From assembly GCF_964355755.1 (NCBI RefSeq), contig NC_092678.1, forward strand, positions 18,820,922 through 18,884,921: a DNA stretch of 64,000 nt, in the 5' to 3' direction. The notes below the pieces were generated by a model. It was not told the DNA's origin. It worked only from the letters and a program-made list of their open reading frames with translations, and searched no databases. Shown piece after piece: positions 11,017 through 21,850 of this stretch; the stretch's first letter is position 1, and the number at the start of each line of letters is the position of its first letter. This stretch comes from Antedon mediterranea (lineage: Eukaryota > Echinodermata > Crinoidea > Comatulida > Antedonidae). Made by a program: the position numbers and the translations under genes.

Positions 11017-11379
11017 AGTTTCTATTTGAAACAAACAAACAAAAACACCGGTTAAAATAATAACCAATATGACGATAATTAAGGCACCAGTAATAAATTA
11101 CCTGCCAAGCCCACACAGTATTAAACCTACCGTGCGCCGTGGTCTCAATAACTAGACCCCTAAAATCAAAGCCAAACCGACTTCTAGTATCACAGGCAAG
11201 CCTACACAAGCCTAAAACAACAACACAGTGTACTGGCTTGACGACCGCCAAACCTCGTTCGTTATAAAACGCCTCTAAACCTAAAACCAGCTTAGAATAA
11301 GTAACTAAAATTACCATCAGTTTGATCTACAACTACAATTCCGTACTTTGTTCTCGGGTGACCCCCCCCCCCCCCCAAT

Positions 11380-11417
11380 TGTTACGGGCTCGCTCGTTAG
11401 GCTGAAACCAACAATAA
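11380..11417 (-). repeat. Gypsy 5' LTR, inner piece
   Basis: Same sequence as 6066-6092 of the 3' LTR with small changes. The LTR is interrupted here by a LINE. On the minus strand it is followed by ATTGG and a ~16-bp G run (C run on plus, 11,361-11,376) where the primer-binding site should be. Confidence 0.75.
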
Positions 11418-12127
11418 ATATTAACAAATGCCATTTTATGCTTTTTGGTTTTCGACACCAAGATTTGATTAACGACACTCATAATGTTTACCTTGCTGCC
11501 CACAAAATTCCTCTTGTTAAGCATACTAAATTTCTTGGAGTAGAAATAGACGAACAACTAAACTTCAAACATCACATTAAAGAAATCGAAACTAAAATTT
11601 CGAAAAATATTGGAATTTTATATCGTCTTTCATTTTACTTGCCCAACGAAGTCCTTTGCATGATTTATTGTTCACTTGTTTTACCTTTTATTTCTTACTG
11701 TAATATTGTCTGGGCAAACAACTATGTTTCAAACCTCAACAAAAGTTTTATTCTCCAAAAAAAAGCTATTCGCCTCATCTCTGGTGCGTCACGCCTAGAT
11801 CACACTAGTGAGCTTTTCTCTGACATTAAATTATTAACTGTCCAAAACATCAATATCCTCCAACAATGCACCTTTGTCTATGAACATGTCAACTGTCTAC
11901 TTCCAACCAAACTTTCTTGCAACTTTATAGAAAATAATAGCATTCATACCCATAAAACTAGATCCTCATGTAATCTCCACCCTCCCCTTACCAAATTAAC
12001 ATTAATGCAACATAATATCCGTTATAGTGGCACCAAATTATTTAATGATCTCCCCGACGAAATTAAATTGGCACCTTCAAAAAATGCATTTTCTTTTAAA
12101 CTAAAACAAATTCTACTCCATAAATAA
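11418..12127 (+). pseudogene. LINE RT C-terminal fragment
   Basis: The open frame covers ~235 LINE residues: the segment after the RT catalytic box (KFLGVEIDEQLNFKHHI), the SLVLPFISYCNIVWAN block, QKKAIRLISG, and the C-terminal YSGTKLFNDLPDEIK motif common to CR1/L2-type proteins. It stops at 12,127. The endonuclease and RT core are absent, so this is a dead-on-arrival copy produced by incomplete reverse transcription. Nearby LINEs at 14 kb and 30.5 kb belong to related but distinct families. Confidence 0.8.
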
Positions 12128-12384
12128 CTAATAATAATAAAACAACATGTTTATTCTGGGTTTTCTGTGCTACCATAGTATTTTATTATTATTAATTTGT
12201 CGTTGTCTTGCTTTACCTGTTTTTTTATCTTGTTTTGTTTCTGTTTGTTTAAATTCCAATATGATTACAATTTCTTAACTGGCTACCCGTCACAAGTTTT
12301 TTTGGAGGGAAACCTCCAAATGTTATTACTTTCTGGGTGTTGCCTCTTAATTATTAGGTGATCATTTAGAATAATTGTATTAAA

Positions 12385-13942
12385 TCTTTATTATTCTTCT
12401 TCTTCTTCTTCTTCTTCAGTCTTCTTCTTCTTTCTGTGCACTTTTTGTTTAACAAATATCTCAAAAAGTTAAATGTCAATGATTACCAAAATTTCACAAT
12501 GTCTTTTAAATACTTTAACTTAGCCATAATAAGCTTTTCAGCGTGATCACTTATCCGTGCCGTCACGTATACGCCATTTTGTGAAATCACATTATCAATC
12601 ATATGTCCATAATTCATTATCACATATTTATGAAATTCACTACACGTAAATTTCAGGTCAAGGTAAAAAATATTAGCAAATAAAAACCTGCGCGTTTCAA
12701 GGTGAAATCGCGCGTTTAAAATTTAAAAAGGTCAAAATTAGGTTTTGATCAATTTAGAGCATGAATTAGGCCATTTGCGTGTTTCAAAAAATTACTGCGC
12801 GCTGTTTTATTATGTTTTTTATTACCGCGCTGTACTTAAAAAGCGTAAAAAATACGAATTTGTTTGTACAAATTGCATTCTACTCACCATCCTTAGTACA
12901 TTCACCAAATTTTAGTCCGTTTCGACTTAAAATAACGCTATACGAGCAGGTTAAACATGACAAAATGCGCACATTAATTGCATAAAAGTGCTGAAAATGT
13001 TGAAAAAAATGTCTTTTTTTAAATGAAAATAACTCTTCAGAATGCACGATGACCCCTAAGTTTTTTAACTTATTCGGGAAGCCATTGAGTTGTAGATATA
13101 AATGTATATACACATTAGACGTACAAAATGGTATTACGTCATCAAATGGCCACTTGAATTTAAAAATTAGGATTTTTTTCCGTTTTGTGTAGGTTATCAC
13201 ATTCAATAGAGCGCATCTCCGCTATTTGAGCCCGTGTTTTGCACAAATTTCAGTGTGTGCTTGCTTAATTATTTATCTTTCTCATAAGTTGTCAGTGTTT
13301 TCATTTTTATGACGTCATCACACGTAAAAACTTGAATAACGTAGGTCGTGTAATTTCACCTTCGCTGTAAATTTGAATATCTTACAGCTCTTTAGAATTG
13401 AAGGTTACCTTGATGATTGTAATTCATTATGAAAGCTGATGAAATTTAGATATGAATTCATATAAAAACCAAGCCTATTGGATGTTGTGACGTTAACATA
13501 TGGCCAGATGAAGTTAAAAAGTAGTTTTTCCATCTTTTTCGTCAAAGTTATACAAATTTCAAAGAGTGCGTACAGCGCTTCTACGTGCCAGATTCTCTTC
13601 CAATTCTTATATTTATTTGCTCAATTCATTATCTTTCGAAATTGTCATCTTTGAGTTTATTTTGATAATTCCATCATACCAAAAAAATAGAACATGATGT
13701 GTGTCCCATAATTTCACCTATGCTACACTGTATATAGATATACAGTATATACTGTACATATTGTATATGACACATAATAGGTACAACTCAGCACTATAAG
13801 TGTATATGCATCATGTCATAGGATGGCGTACATCTTTTTACGATCGTATGTTAACGTACATGCATGTTTAAAAAATGTTAATTTCATTAAAATGATAAAA
13901 ATGATCACCTATAATTCGTCAAAGTGACGAATTAAATTCTAG
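12385..13942 (+). mobile_element. Non-autonomous Helitron-like element (1,558 bp)
   Basis: The 5' end reads A|TCTTTATTATTC followed by a CTT microsatellite. The 3' end has a hairpin (TTCGTCA-AAG-TGACGAA, 13,914-13,930), a short spacer and CTAG, with T following. Insertion between A and T without duplication, a TC start, a 3' hairpin and a CTRR end are Helitron hallmarks. No Rep/Helicase is present. Related hairpins occur near 42,045. Boundaries are inferred from these signatures only. Confidence 0.5.
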
Positions 13943-14020
13943 TTTATATTTAAATTGTTATTTTGTTTACTTTGAAATGATAAGAAATAAATGTTATTAT
14001 GAATGAATGAATGAATGAAT

Positions 14021-14065
14021 AAGAACAAAACACGTTGTAGTTGTCCATCTTTATTCATTTAGGTA
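14021..14065 (-). repeat. Gypsy 5' LTR, middle piece
   Basis: Corresponds to the middle of the 3' LTR (AACACGTTGTAGTTG...CCATCTTTATTCAT), sandwiched between two LINE insertions. A 5-bp and a 3-bp deletion separate it from the 3' LTR copy. Confidence 0.75.
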
Positions 14066-14254
14066 TATTTATTCATAAAAAGACATCAAAATACAACGGC
14101 AGCCAAAAGGCTGAAAAGTAGTATTTTACAAAATTTGATAAAAATATATAAATACATTATGTATAAAAGGTAAAACTAGTTTAAAAAAAAAAAATAATAA
14201 TAATTTACCACATTAAAATTGGTCCACCTGTAAGTTAAAATAGTGCCAGCCTAT

Positions 14255-14728
14255 TCAATATTCATCATTAATGAGTCGGACTAAAAAAGGGACTGGTGAA
14301 GATCTAAATCTTTCTGTACGACCAAACGGGATTTTGAGTAGAGGCTTACTCGCAGACCTCAGGGTTCTGCTAATGTCACGAACAGGTGGAAGAATGCTTC
14401 TAAATGTATCGGACTTTATTATTCCTTTACCAAATTTCAGTAAGAGTTGGACTCTTTTGTTAACTAGCGATGGAAGGTCTGACAATTTAAGAGCAGACTC
14501 GTAGGATACATAGTTCATGCCATAAATGATTCGTAGAGCTCTTTTTTGAACTCTTTCTATTGACTTAGTTTGGTCTTTCGTAATTGAACTGTGCCACACA
14601 GGGCATGCATATTCAACTAAAGGACGTATATAGCAAGTATATACTTGTAGTAAATCTTTAGAAGGCGCCTTGGCTTTCTTAAGTATAATCAAAGTGTACA
14701 AACGTCGACATGAATATGCATCTCCCAT
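14255..14728 (-). pseudogene. LINE ORF2 C-terminal domain, copy 1
   Basis: 157 codons open from 14,728 to the stop at 14,255. Motifs include YIRPLVEYACPVWHSSI and IERVQKRALRIIYG, the conserved post-RT region of CR1/L2/Jockey-type proteins. It is one frame away from the RT block upstream, so the protein is broken between 14,728 and 14,829. It is nearly identical to 22,629-23,102; one T/A difference changes a residue (Val versus Asp). Confidence 0.8.
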
Positions 14729-14828
14729 TTAAGGTTATCCTGCAAGGTGACACCAAGCAGTTTAATGTGATTTACACATTTAAGATCATGGCCATTTAGA
14801 TTGAAACTGGGAGGAGGACAGTCGGACT

Positions 14829-15716
14829 TTAGGAAGGCTTGGGGAGGACTCTATTTATCAAACACCAATCATCAAGTTGATTTAAAGTGTCCTGCAACAA
14901 TTGGCTATCACTACTTCTAACTACTTCACTAAGAGTGAGGTCGTCCACATATTTCCACCGCCTGTCAGTTCCCTCAGCAACATCATTGACTAATACCAAA
15001 AAGAGAAGGGGACCCAACTTCGTGCCCTGGGGCACCCCACAAGTAATATTAGAATTTGAAGAGGTGGCTCCCTTAACTTTGGTATTGCATGTGCGATTTA
15101 AGAGGAAACTACAAACGGTAGGAAGAATGGACGGCCTCACTCCTATGGATATTAATTTATTTATGACAACATTATGATCCACACGATCGAAAGCCTTCGT
15201 AAAGTCAACAGCACATAAGTTTAAATATTTGCTACCCCCCTCCAGGTCAGATACAACAGAATTTATCAAGTCTACGAGGTAGTGTGAAGTTGACGAGCCT
15301 CTACGACAACCAAATTGCTTACTATCTAAAGAATCTTTTATATCATTAGTTACCCACTCCGCTAAAAAGCTTTCAAATATCCGAGAAAAAATGGGTGTTA
15401 GGGATATAGGCCGAAGGTCATTACAATTATTAGCATCTGGAACCTTAGGAACTGGTATTATAGTAGCCTTTTTCCATTGTTCAGGAAAATTACCTTCATT
15501 TAAAGAAGAATTAAAAATGTCCGCTAATGGATAAGAGAGTTCAAATGAGTATTCCTTAATTAATCTGATCGGTAGATCTTCTGGGTGTCCTGCTTTTTGT
15601 ATGTTTAACTTATCGATTGCAGATTTCACTTGTCCTGGGTGGGGGTTCCGATGCTGGTAAGTAACTTGGTAGTTTTGTAATGACAAGTGCTGAAAGTTCA
15701 CTACAAATCGTGGCAA
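14829..15716 (-). pseudogene. LINE reverse transcriptase, copy 1
   Basis: The frame covers RT motifs from FPEQWKKATIIPVPK and DLRPISLTPIFSRIFE through KQFGCRRGSSTSHYL, AVDFTKAFDRVDH and GVPQGTKLGPLLFLV to the catalytic box WKYVDDLTL. All core RT motifs are intact. It is out of frame with the endonuclease (overlap 15,610-15,716), and a premature stop after 14,829 separates it from the C-terminal segment. A single base change in each place would explain the breaks. It is the same as the block at 23,203-24,090. Confidence 0.85.
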
Positions 15717-16896
15717 AATGTTGGTTAATTACTTCAACAGCCGCTTGCGTTGATAGACCAGGGATGTTAAACGTGTCCTTTTTCTTTAGATTGCAGAGAT
15801 TCACAATTCCTTTGTGCCATCTAGCAGGGCTATTGCTTTTTAGACACTTTAATGAGGTCGCGTAAAACTTCTCCTTCGCGTGCGTAATTGCTCTTTGTAT
15901 GGAGTTACGTATCCTTCGCCATTGTTGGGTATGGTTACTAGAAAAGGCCAACTGTCGTTCTACAATCAATCTCTTGATTCTCGGCGTCATCCACGGCTTA
16001 TCGGTTTTCTTATGGCAAATCGATTTCACGGGGAAAAAATCTGCAAATTTCCCATTAAGCACAGTAAGAAATTCATTTGTTGATTCGCTATCAAGAACAT
16101 GGCACCAGTCATGGGCAGTGATCCACGATCCAAATGATCTAACCGACGAGTTACGATACGGTTGGATAGTACAAGTGGTGTAGTTAGAGGTAGGTATAAC
16201 ATGGATTGGTTTCAATAGTATACAACAATGGTCGCTACGTCCTAAGGGGGCCAACTTAGTGGCTTTACTGTATCTTTCCGGTCGATTCATGAACACTTTA
16301 TCAAGTATGTTATTTTTCCTATGGGTAGGAAAATCAATCATTTGTTCCATACCTAATTCAGATTGCATATAGGTAGTGTTTAGATGGTTGAAGTCACCAA
16401 GTACTATGATATTTGCCAATCTATCCATTCCATAAATACTATCAATTACATTTCCAACATGCTCTAAAAGTTGGTTGGGGTAGTTGGCAGACGGCGGGTA
16501 GTAAATAGCTCCGATATATATAGAACGCGTTTTGCTGTTCTGTGTAGAGCGATAGCTAATTTTTGACCATAGGCATTCGAATTTGCAATCAGTATGCGTA
16601 ACAATCGGATGGATTTCCAGGTGGTCCGCTGCAAAGCATGCTACGCCACCGCCGATTTTATCAGTTCTGTTTTTAAAAACGCCTTTATAATCGCAAAAGT
16701 TAACAATACCTTGTGTTTCCTCTGTTAGCCATGTCTCAGTGACTATCGCTACATCTACATTATGTTTCTTTAAGGTACAGTGAAATTCGTCTGCTTTATT
16801 CTTTAATGACCACGCATTCGTATACATAATTGTCGGTGCAGCTAAATCCCCTGTGATGCATGGGATCAAATTTCCAATATTACGACCTTGGGTCAC
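15610..16896 (-). pseudogene. LINE AP-like endonuclease and linker, copy 1
   Basis: 428 codons. The first ~230 residues form an EEP endonuclease: TNAWSLKNK, a TETWL box with the catalytic Glu, IIVLGDFNH, and the terminal GRSDHC with the catalytic Asp-His. The remainder is the linker before RT (KPWMTPRIK, AREKFY-like helix). No ORF1 is seen upstream; the element ends in LTR sequence ~10 bp beyond the ATG, so the 5' end is truncated or very short. It differs from copy 2 by a Ser/Leu change from one G/A difference near 15,747. Confidence 0.85.
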
Positions 16897-16906
16897 CTTA
16901 CCTTCA

Positions 16907-16956
16907 TCCTCTCTTTTACCCTAGAGGGCTCACTTCCGTGTGACAAACCCATCACA
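16907..16956 (-). repeat. Gypsy 5' LTR, outer piece
   Basis: CCTCTCTTTTACCC... through CCCATCACA, the end of the LTR, followed by CAAT, which equals the flank at 6062-6065. A duplicate of this piece lies at 25,281-25,330 within copy 2 of the tandem duplication. Confidence 0.8.
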
Positions 16957-18876
16957 CAATCTGCAGACAGTACGGTACTGTTTCGATGTTATTAGATCTC
17001 GTCAGTGCAGCTCAGGTTTCGAAATGAAATGTACCGCAGAACTGGCACAATATATAGGCTGAGCCAGGTATGCGGGACATGGTACACTGATTATGAACAC
17101 AAAGAGTGCACAAGCTCAACGAGCGTGCTTTGCAAAATATATATTTATGTGTGTCTTAATGCTGTTTGTGATTTAGGCTAATTTCACTACAAGCATGTGT
17201 ATGCGAGTTTGGTGTAATGTTTATGTAACAAGCCTTTCAAATAACAATAGCTTCAGTTGACTAACAATAGAACAGCAATGCGAAAATCAAACGAGTGAAT
17301 TTGAATAGGGTTTTTAAACTACTCACATCAAAAAAGGTGCACATTAAATCAAATTATGTTTTAAAATTACAAACCAAAAATTATAACTCTTGCCTCTTGT
17401 ATAAAAATGAAGTTTTTTGGACAAGTAGTTCTCGAGAAAATGCAATTTCAGTTTACTTGTTACTTTAAGGACTGTTCGCCGGCTTTTGAAAAATTCTGTC
17501 CTATATTTTAACACTCAGGTCTAAAAAGTATATTAAAAAGTGGTCCAGAAGTGGAATGGTCCTTGACCAGATATCTATTTGTATATTCATTTTGGTAAAG
17601 ATCTTGTAATTACTTTTGGAGTAATCCTGCTAACAAACAAACAGACAAACAAACACACGCGACCGATTACATATACCTCCTCCTTGGCGGAGGTAAATAA
17701 ATAAATAGTGGCTGAATAACACACCATTATACAACACACATCACAAGTGCCTTATGCTGTCCGAATAAAAATGGCAATACACAATAATTGCCTTGTTCCG
17801 ATTATTCAATAAACAGTCGTCTCGATTCTTGTATTGGTATATGCTTTACAAATGTGTGGCAACATTTATTCAAACCTAAAACAAATTTAATCAACTTAGT
17901 TTTAAGCAAAACAATACAGTTTTTAACAAATTAAATTATACTATGAATAGCTGGCTATTTTTCAATTTTAATAGTAGTTATTGTAGCTGTACAAAATAAA
18001 CAATAATAATGATTTCACTTTCTTTCAAAAAGACAAAATAAACAGTTATATTTAACAAAAAAAACAATTGTCTAACCAGATAATGTGGCTATTTTTAACG
18101 TACAATTGAGATAAATAACTTTTTTTAAATTAAATTTTAAAGTGAACTGTTATGCTGGTATTAAAAATGACATATTCAACAAAACATTTTAACATACATT
18201 TCCGGGAAAAACTATATTTAAGGATGAGTCTTTCACATTGTTAAAAATCACAACATAAACAAATGCAGTGGTCGTAATATGGCACTAGGAGATTTCTCTC
18301 TTTCTACGAGCATGATATATATATTTATTGTGAAATAAAGTGACCAATTCAATTCAAATTCAATTTGAAGCTTTACACTTAAATAATACATACGCAATCA
18401 CTATATAACATTACAACAGTGTAATAATATTGCTCGACAATATTTTATCAAGTCAGTGAGTTAAGCAATAAATACCAACCTTTTAATTTATCTCAATGGT
18501 CATCTATATATGTATATGCACATGGAGAAAGTTTACTGTATTAACAGTTATTTCATTGTTGTCGACATCTTTTTTAGCTGAAGGCTAATTGATATGGTCT
18601 ACTAGCCACCAGGATAGGCCTACATCTAAAAAGAAAGATATTGAGTGTATTGTATAGCCGTCAGACCTAGCATTTGTTTATAGGAGTTGTAGACAGCCTA
18701 GCTAGGCCTAAGACATACCATTTTATAACCGTCATAATAAGTACTGTAGTTATCCTTGGCATAGTATCCAGTAATTATAATGTAGTTGAGTTCAGCACAA
18801 AGCCAGGCTAGTTAGTTTCCTATTATATGCACAAGTGGACTAAGGATCTAGATATTATGGTAAACTAGTTAAACTC
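16957..18876. other. Non-coding interval with a hairpin-ended repeat near 17,330-17,697
   Basis: No gene is seen. The segment ending near 17,697 (AACAAACAAACAGAC..., then a CCTCC...GGAGG hairpin) resembles the 3' end of a repeat widespread in marine animals. It is possibly non-autonomous Helitron- or SINE-like. The rest is AT-rich and unassigned. It is duplicated at 25,331-27,250. Confidence 0.45.
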
Positions 18877-19017
18877 TAAGGCCGGTATTCATGAAAGGGG
18901 ACTATCTTAGTCCTGGACTATCCTTAGTCCTGGACTATCTAGTCGAGGACTAAGGATAATCCTGGACTATCCTTGATATGGTATTCATGAAACCTGGACT
19001 AAATAGTCCTGGATTAA

Positions 19018-19198
19018 AGGGTCTTTCACACCTGTTCCGGCACGGTTCCGGTCCGGCGAATCGAACATCAATGTTTCGTTTTCACGCGGCTATGCGCCAA
19101 TCGATATGTGCGTAGCCGCGTGAAAACGAAACATTGGCGTTCGATTGGATTTTCCGGCGCCGGACCGGAACCGTGCCGGAACAGGTGTGAAAGACCCT
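19018..19198. mobile_element. 181-bp Harbinger-type MITE (copy 1)
   Basis: Nearly palindromic. The termini are AGGGTCTTTCACACCTG and its complement, with ~40-bp inverted arms rich in CCGG. TAA flanks it on both sides (19,015-19,017 and 19,199-19,201). It is nested in the left subterminal region of a larger Harbinger element. Confidence 0.75.
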
Positions 19199-19387
19199 TA
19201 AGCCATGGAAAATTACAGCAGCTAGGTGGTCCATTATGTTTCCTTCTAAATTACGCAAGTGTAATGTTCTAATAGAATAGCGTATACTGCGTCCCTTTCT
19301 ATAGCAGACGTAAAAACGTGTATAATTTCATTTCGCGCACTATGGACGGCCAAAGAAGGACAATGAATTGGAGTAGGGAGGAAAAAA

Positions 19388-19821
19388 ATGAATCTAGTCA
19401 TGTTAATTAAAGAGAAGGCAGATATAATTGAGAGTAAAAATACCGATTTTAAGACCAACGACGCCAAAACATCGGCATGGAAATACGTGAAACGTATTCA
19501 CGACGCTAGATTTGGGGACATTCGTTCCATTAAACATTGTAAGGAACAATGGAAACGAATAAAGCAAAGTGGCAAAAAAGAAATTTTTTCTTTCAAACAC
19601 CAATTTACGAAGACGAGGGGAGGCCCACCACCACCTCCATTGACAGAGTTTGCGGAATTGGTAGAATCAATTATTCCTAGAGAACTTCAATCAATCAGGA
19701 ACCCCTTCGACGACGACGAGGCAATTGCCGTCGCAGAACTAACGCCAGGGGAGTATCTACTTCCTTTGGCTTCGCTGCCTTCGTCAACAATTGTATCAAC
19801 AGCATCGTCAGAAACAACCAT
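19388..19821 (+). CDS. SANT/Myb-like DNA-binding protein, exon 1 (copy 1)
   Basis: The exon encodes a trihelix SANT/Myb-like domain (SAWKYVKRIHDARFG, RSIKHCKEQWKRIKQSGKK) followed by a Pro-rich and acidic tail. It ends in phase 2 at AT|GTGAGT. An upstream ATG at 19,344 in another frame reads RRTMNWSREEK, the expected start of helix 1, but an A7 run at 19,382-19,388 puts it one base out. The domain is therefore either frameshifted or starts at the internal ATG without its first Trp. Copy 2 shares the shift, so it predates the duplication. In Harbinger elements this protein binds DNA and partners the transposase. Confidence 0.7.
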
Positions 19822-20452
19822 GTGAGTACATGTAAACATTGTCAATAAAATAGTAGGCCCATAGTAGGCATATGGGCCTATGTGAAGGCTACACGATTAT
19901 GCAAAAGAATTAGGTCTAGGCAAACAAAAAGTACGCACTGCATGCTGCTGTGTACGTCGTATACCCACCACAGTCCTCCAGCCTGAGCCTATCTATCCTC
20001 TGCTCCCGCCGACCCCTTGATATAGTGTGTGCACGCAGCGCAACTGATTATATGGTGGGATAGTATCGTAGATAACCGTGGAGCATGATGCTACTGTAAT
20101 CCATGGTTGCACTATTTTGTTTTAATATTTTAAAATATACCTTTCTTTATTTTAGTTATCACACAAATATACTCACTCTTTCGTTATATCACGTATGATT
20201 TGTTTATTAATAACCATGGAGTTTAGAGTTACTCCATGTTAATAAACAACCCTTTTTTGGAAGAGTCCATTCCTGTAATTGCTACCGTTTGATTGGTGGA
20301 GGAGTACAATGTGACATGAATATGCAGGAGCTTTGTAAAAACCATAGTCGATAAAAACACACAGATAAATAACTATAGTATATTATATATTGAATACCAT
20401 TGGTTTATTAATTTGTTGGTAATTACATCGTGATAAACATTTCATATTACAG

Positions 20453-20527
20453 AATTCATGAAGAAAATTGCGATGAAGACGAATCAGATCAGAGAAGACA
20501 GTTGACACCAACTGCTAATGTCATGAG
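20453..20527 (+). CDS. SANT/Myb-like protein, exon 2 (copy 1)
   Basis: Acceptor TTACAG|A, donor GAG|GTAATT. It adds 25 acidic residues (EENCDEDESD type) and keeps phase 2 to phase 2, so the flanking exons join without a stop. Confidence 0.7.
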
Positions 20528-20586
20528 GTAATTATTATGCAAAAATTGAGTACTGTATTCTATAGGACTACTAAAAATTATTTTTT

Positions 20587-20937
20587 ACTCGGGGTACCCG
20601 AGTCTAATACTTACTCATTTTCTCCTCCACCATCTGGACACTATTGAGTAAAAAGTGCAATTTTTAAAGTACTACTCCTCCCTTATTAGTTGTAGTATTG
20701 AGCTGGGATTTAGCATGAATATACTACAGGGACATGTCCTCAAATCTATAGAGCCGGATTTTTAGATTTCAAACCGGATGCAGCCATATAACGTCTCGAA
20801 AATGGTACCATATAGCCGTATTTGGTAGGTTATTGATGTGTATGTGACGTCACATCCCGTCTTATGACGTCATTACAGCTTCATTTGCTGTACCCCGAGT
20901 ATCGCACATTCGTGCTTTTTACTCGGGGTACCCGAGT
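20587..20937. repeat. ACTCGGGGTACCCGAG repeat, unit 1 (copy 1)
   Basis: A ~330-bp unit begins with the palindrome ACTCGGGGTACCCGAGT, ends in TACCCCGAGTATCGCACATTC, and is followed by the palindrome again at 20,921-20,937. A diverged second unit in the same orientation lies at 21,447-21,784. Its origin is unknown. Confidence 0.7.
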
Positions 20938-21013
20938 CTAGTTTGTTAATTAATTTGTTTAATTAAGAAGCCACAATGTGTGACACACCACACAGCGTAA
21001 GGTAGTTATATGC

Positions 21014-21085
21014 GGCTTCTTGGCGTAGTGGTTATCACGTTTGCTTAACACGCAGAAGGTACCTGGTTCGAGCCCGGGCGAAACC
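21014..21085 (+). tRNA. tRNA-Val(AAC)-like sequence, probably a pseudogene
   Basis: 72 bases with A box GGCGTAGTGG, B box GGTTCGAGCCC and anticodon loop CTTAACAC (AAC). Anticodon and T stems pair. The acceptor stem (GGCTTCT against CGAAACC) has two mismatches. No A-rich SINE tail follows directly; T-rich DNA does, which could serve as a Pol III terminator. Confidence 0.5.
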
Positions 21086-21299
21086 TTTTTTTTTTATTTT
21101 ATGGTGAAAAGTACTGTATACGCAATATGATAATTATACACAGTATATCTTATTTTTATTATTTTTTTAAATAACTATTTTGTGTAATCGGTAATTATCA
21201 CTTTTATACATGTTTATTTTGCTTTGTGCTTATTACCATATTTATTTGTAATTTAAATGGATTAAAAAACTTTGTGTAACCCACATTTTTAGTGTAAGA

Positions 21300-21376
21300 G
21301 GTTTTGTAGTGTAGTGGTTGTCAAGTCTGCTTAACAACACGCAGAAGGTCCCGGTTGTTCGAGCCCTGGCGAAACC
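21300..21376 (+). tRNA. Degenerate tRNA-Val(AAC)-like pseudogene
   Basis: It resembles 21,014-21,085 but has insertions in the anticodon arm (TTAACAACAC) and T arm (GGTTGTTCGAG). The acceptor stem GGTTTTG pairs almost fully with CGAAACC. Downstream sequence also matches that of the first copy, so a tRNA-bearing segment was duplicated locally. Confidence 0.5.
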
Positions 21377-21446
21377 TATTTTTCTTTAACTTTATGGTGA
21401 AATATACTGTATACGTAATATGATATAGAGTATATCTCGTTTTATT

Positions 21447-21784
21447 ACTCGGGGTACCTGAGTCTAGCACTCTCATCTTTTCCTCTTCTTCTACCATCCA
21501 GACACTATTGAGCAAAAAGTGCGATTTATAAAGTACTACTCCCCCCTTATTCGTTGTAGTATTGAGCTCGGATTTAGCATGAATATACTACAGGGACATG
21601 TCCTCAAAGCTATAGAGCCGGATTTTTTAATTTCAAACCGGATGCAGCCATATCACGTCTCGAAGATGGTACCGTATAGCCGTATTCGGTAGCGCGGTTA
21701 GTGATGTGTATGTGACGTTACATCCGGTCTTATGACGTCATTACAGCTTCTTTCGCTGTACCCCGAGTATTGCACATTCGTGCT
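21447..21784. repeat. ACTCGGGGTACCCGAG repeat, unit 2 (copy 1)
   Basis: Same ~330-bp unit as at 20,587, diverged by roughly a tenth (palindrome reads ACTCGGGGTACCTGAGT). It lies just upstream of SANT exon 3. Confidence 0.7.
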
Positions 21785-21850
21785 TGTTTTTTCTGACATG
21801 AATAGTAGTGCATTGTATAAAAATCTATTATTTTTTTATATATATTTCAG

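Larger units (their letters stand above)
11418..14020 (+). mobile_element. 5'-truncated non-LTR retrotransposon inserted in the Gypsy LTR
   Basis: Inserted inside the LTR sequence CCAACAATAAGAAC. It keeps only the C-terminal part of an RT protein, then a 3'UTR, and ends in repeated GAAT units (about 13,998-14,020), as in CR1/L2-like elements. A Helitron-like element (12,385-13,942) sits inside its 3'UTR. AATAA may be the target duplication but overlaps the tail. Confidence 0.75.
14066..16906 (-). mobile_element. Non-LTR retrotransposon (CR1-like group), nearly full length, in the Gypsy LTR
   Basis: A minus-strand LINE with an AP-type endonuclease, RT and C-terminal domain, split over three frames. 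It interrupts the LTR at TTATTCAT|CTCCTCTC; TTCAT is present on both sides as a possible target duplication. Its 3' end (left side) has a ~180-bp UTR. The left edge of the 8.37-kb tandem duplication falls in this UTR at 14,149. Confidence 0.8.
6066..16956 (-). mobile_element. Ty3/gypsy-type LTR retrotransposon, gag-PR-INT-RT-RH order, with nested insertions
   Basis: The element lies on the minus strand. Its 3' LTR is 6066-6197. Its 5' LTR is in three pieces (11380-~11417, ~14021-14065, ~16907-16956) because two LINEs landed in it. The outer flanks share CAAT (6062-6065 and 16957-16960). A purine-rich tract lies next to the 3' LTR. Coding order on the minus strand is Gag and zinc knuckle, protease, integrase, then RT and RNase H. 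Integrase before RT is not the usual gypsy order but matches the Gmr1-like group known from deuterostomes. Several stops and frameshifts make it inactive. Confidence 0.85.

Noticed and set aside
11003-11317. 104-codon minus-strand frame upstream of Gag
   Set aside because: It overlaps the Gypsy leader between LTR and Gag start; composition is low in charged helix features and no motif is seen.
12880-13206. 108-codon minus-strand frame
   Set aside because: It sits inside the non-autonomous Helitron-like element and shows only AT-driven residues.
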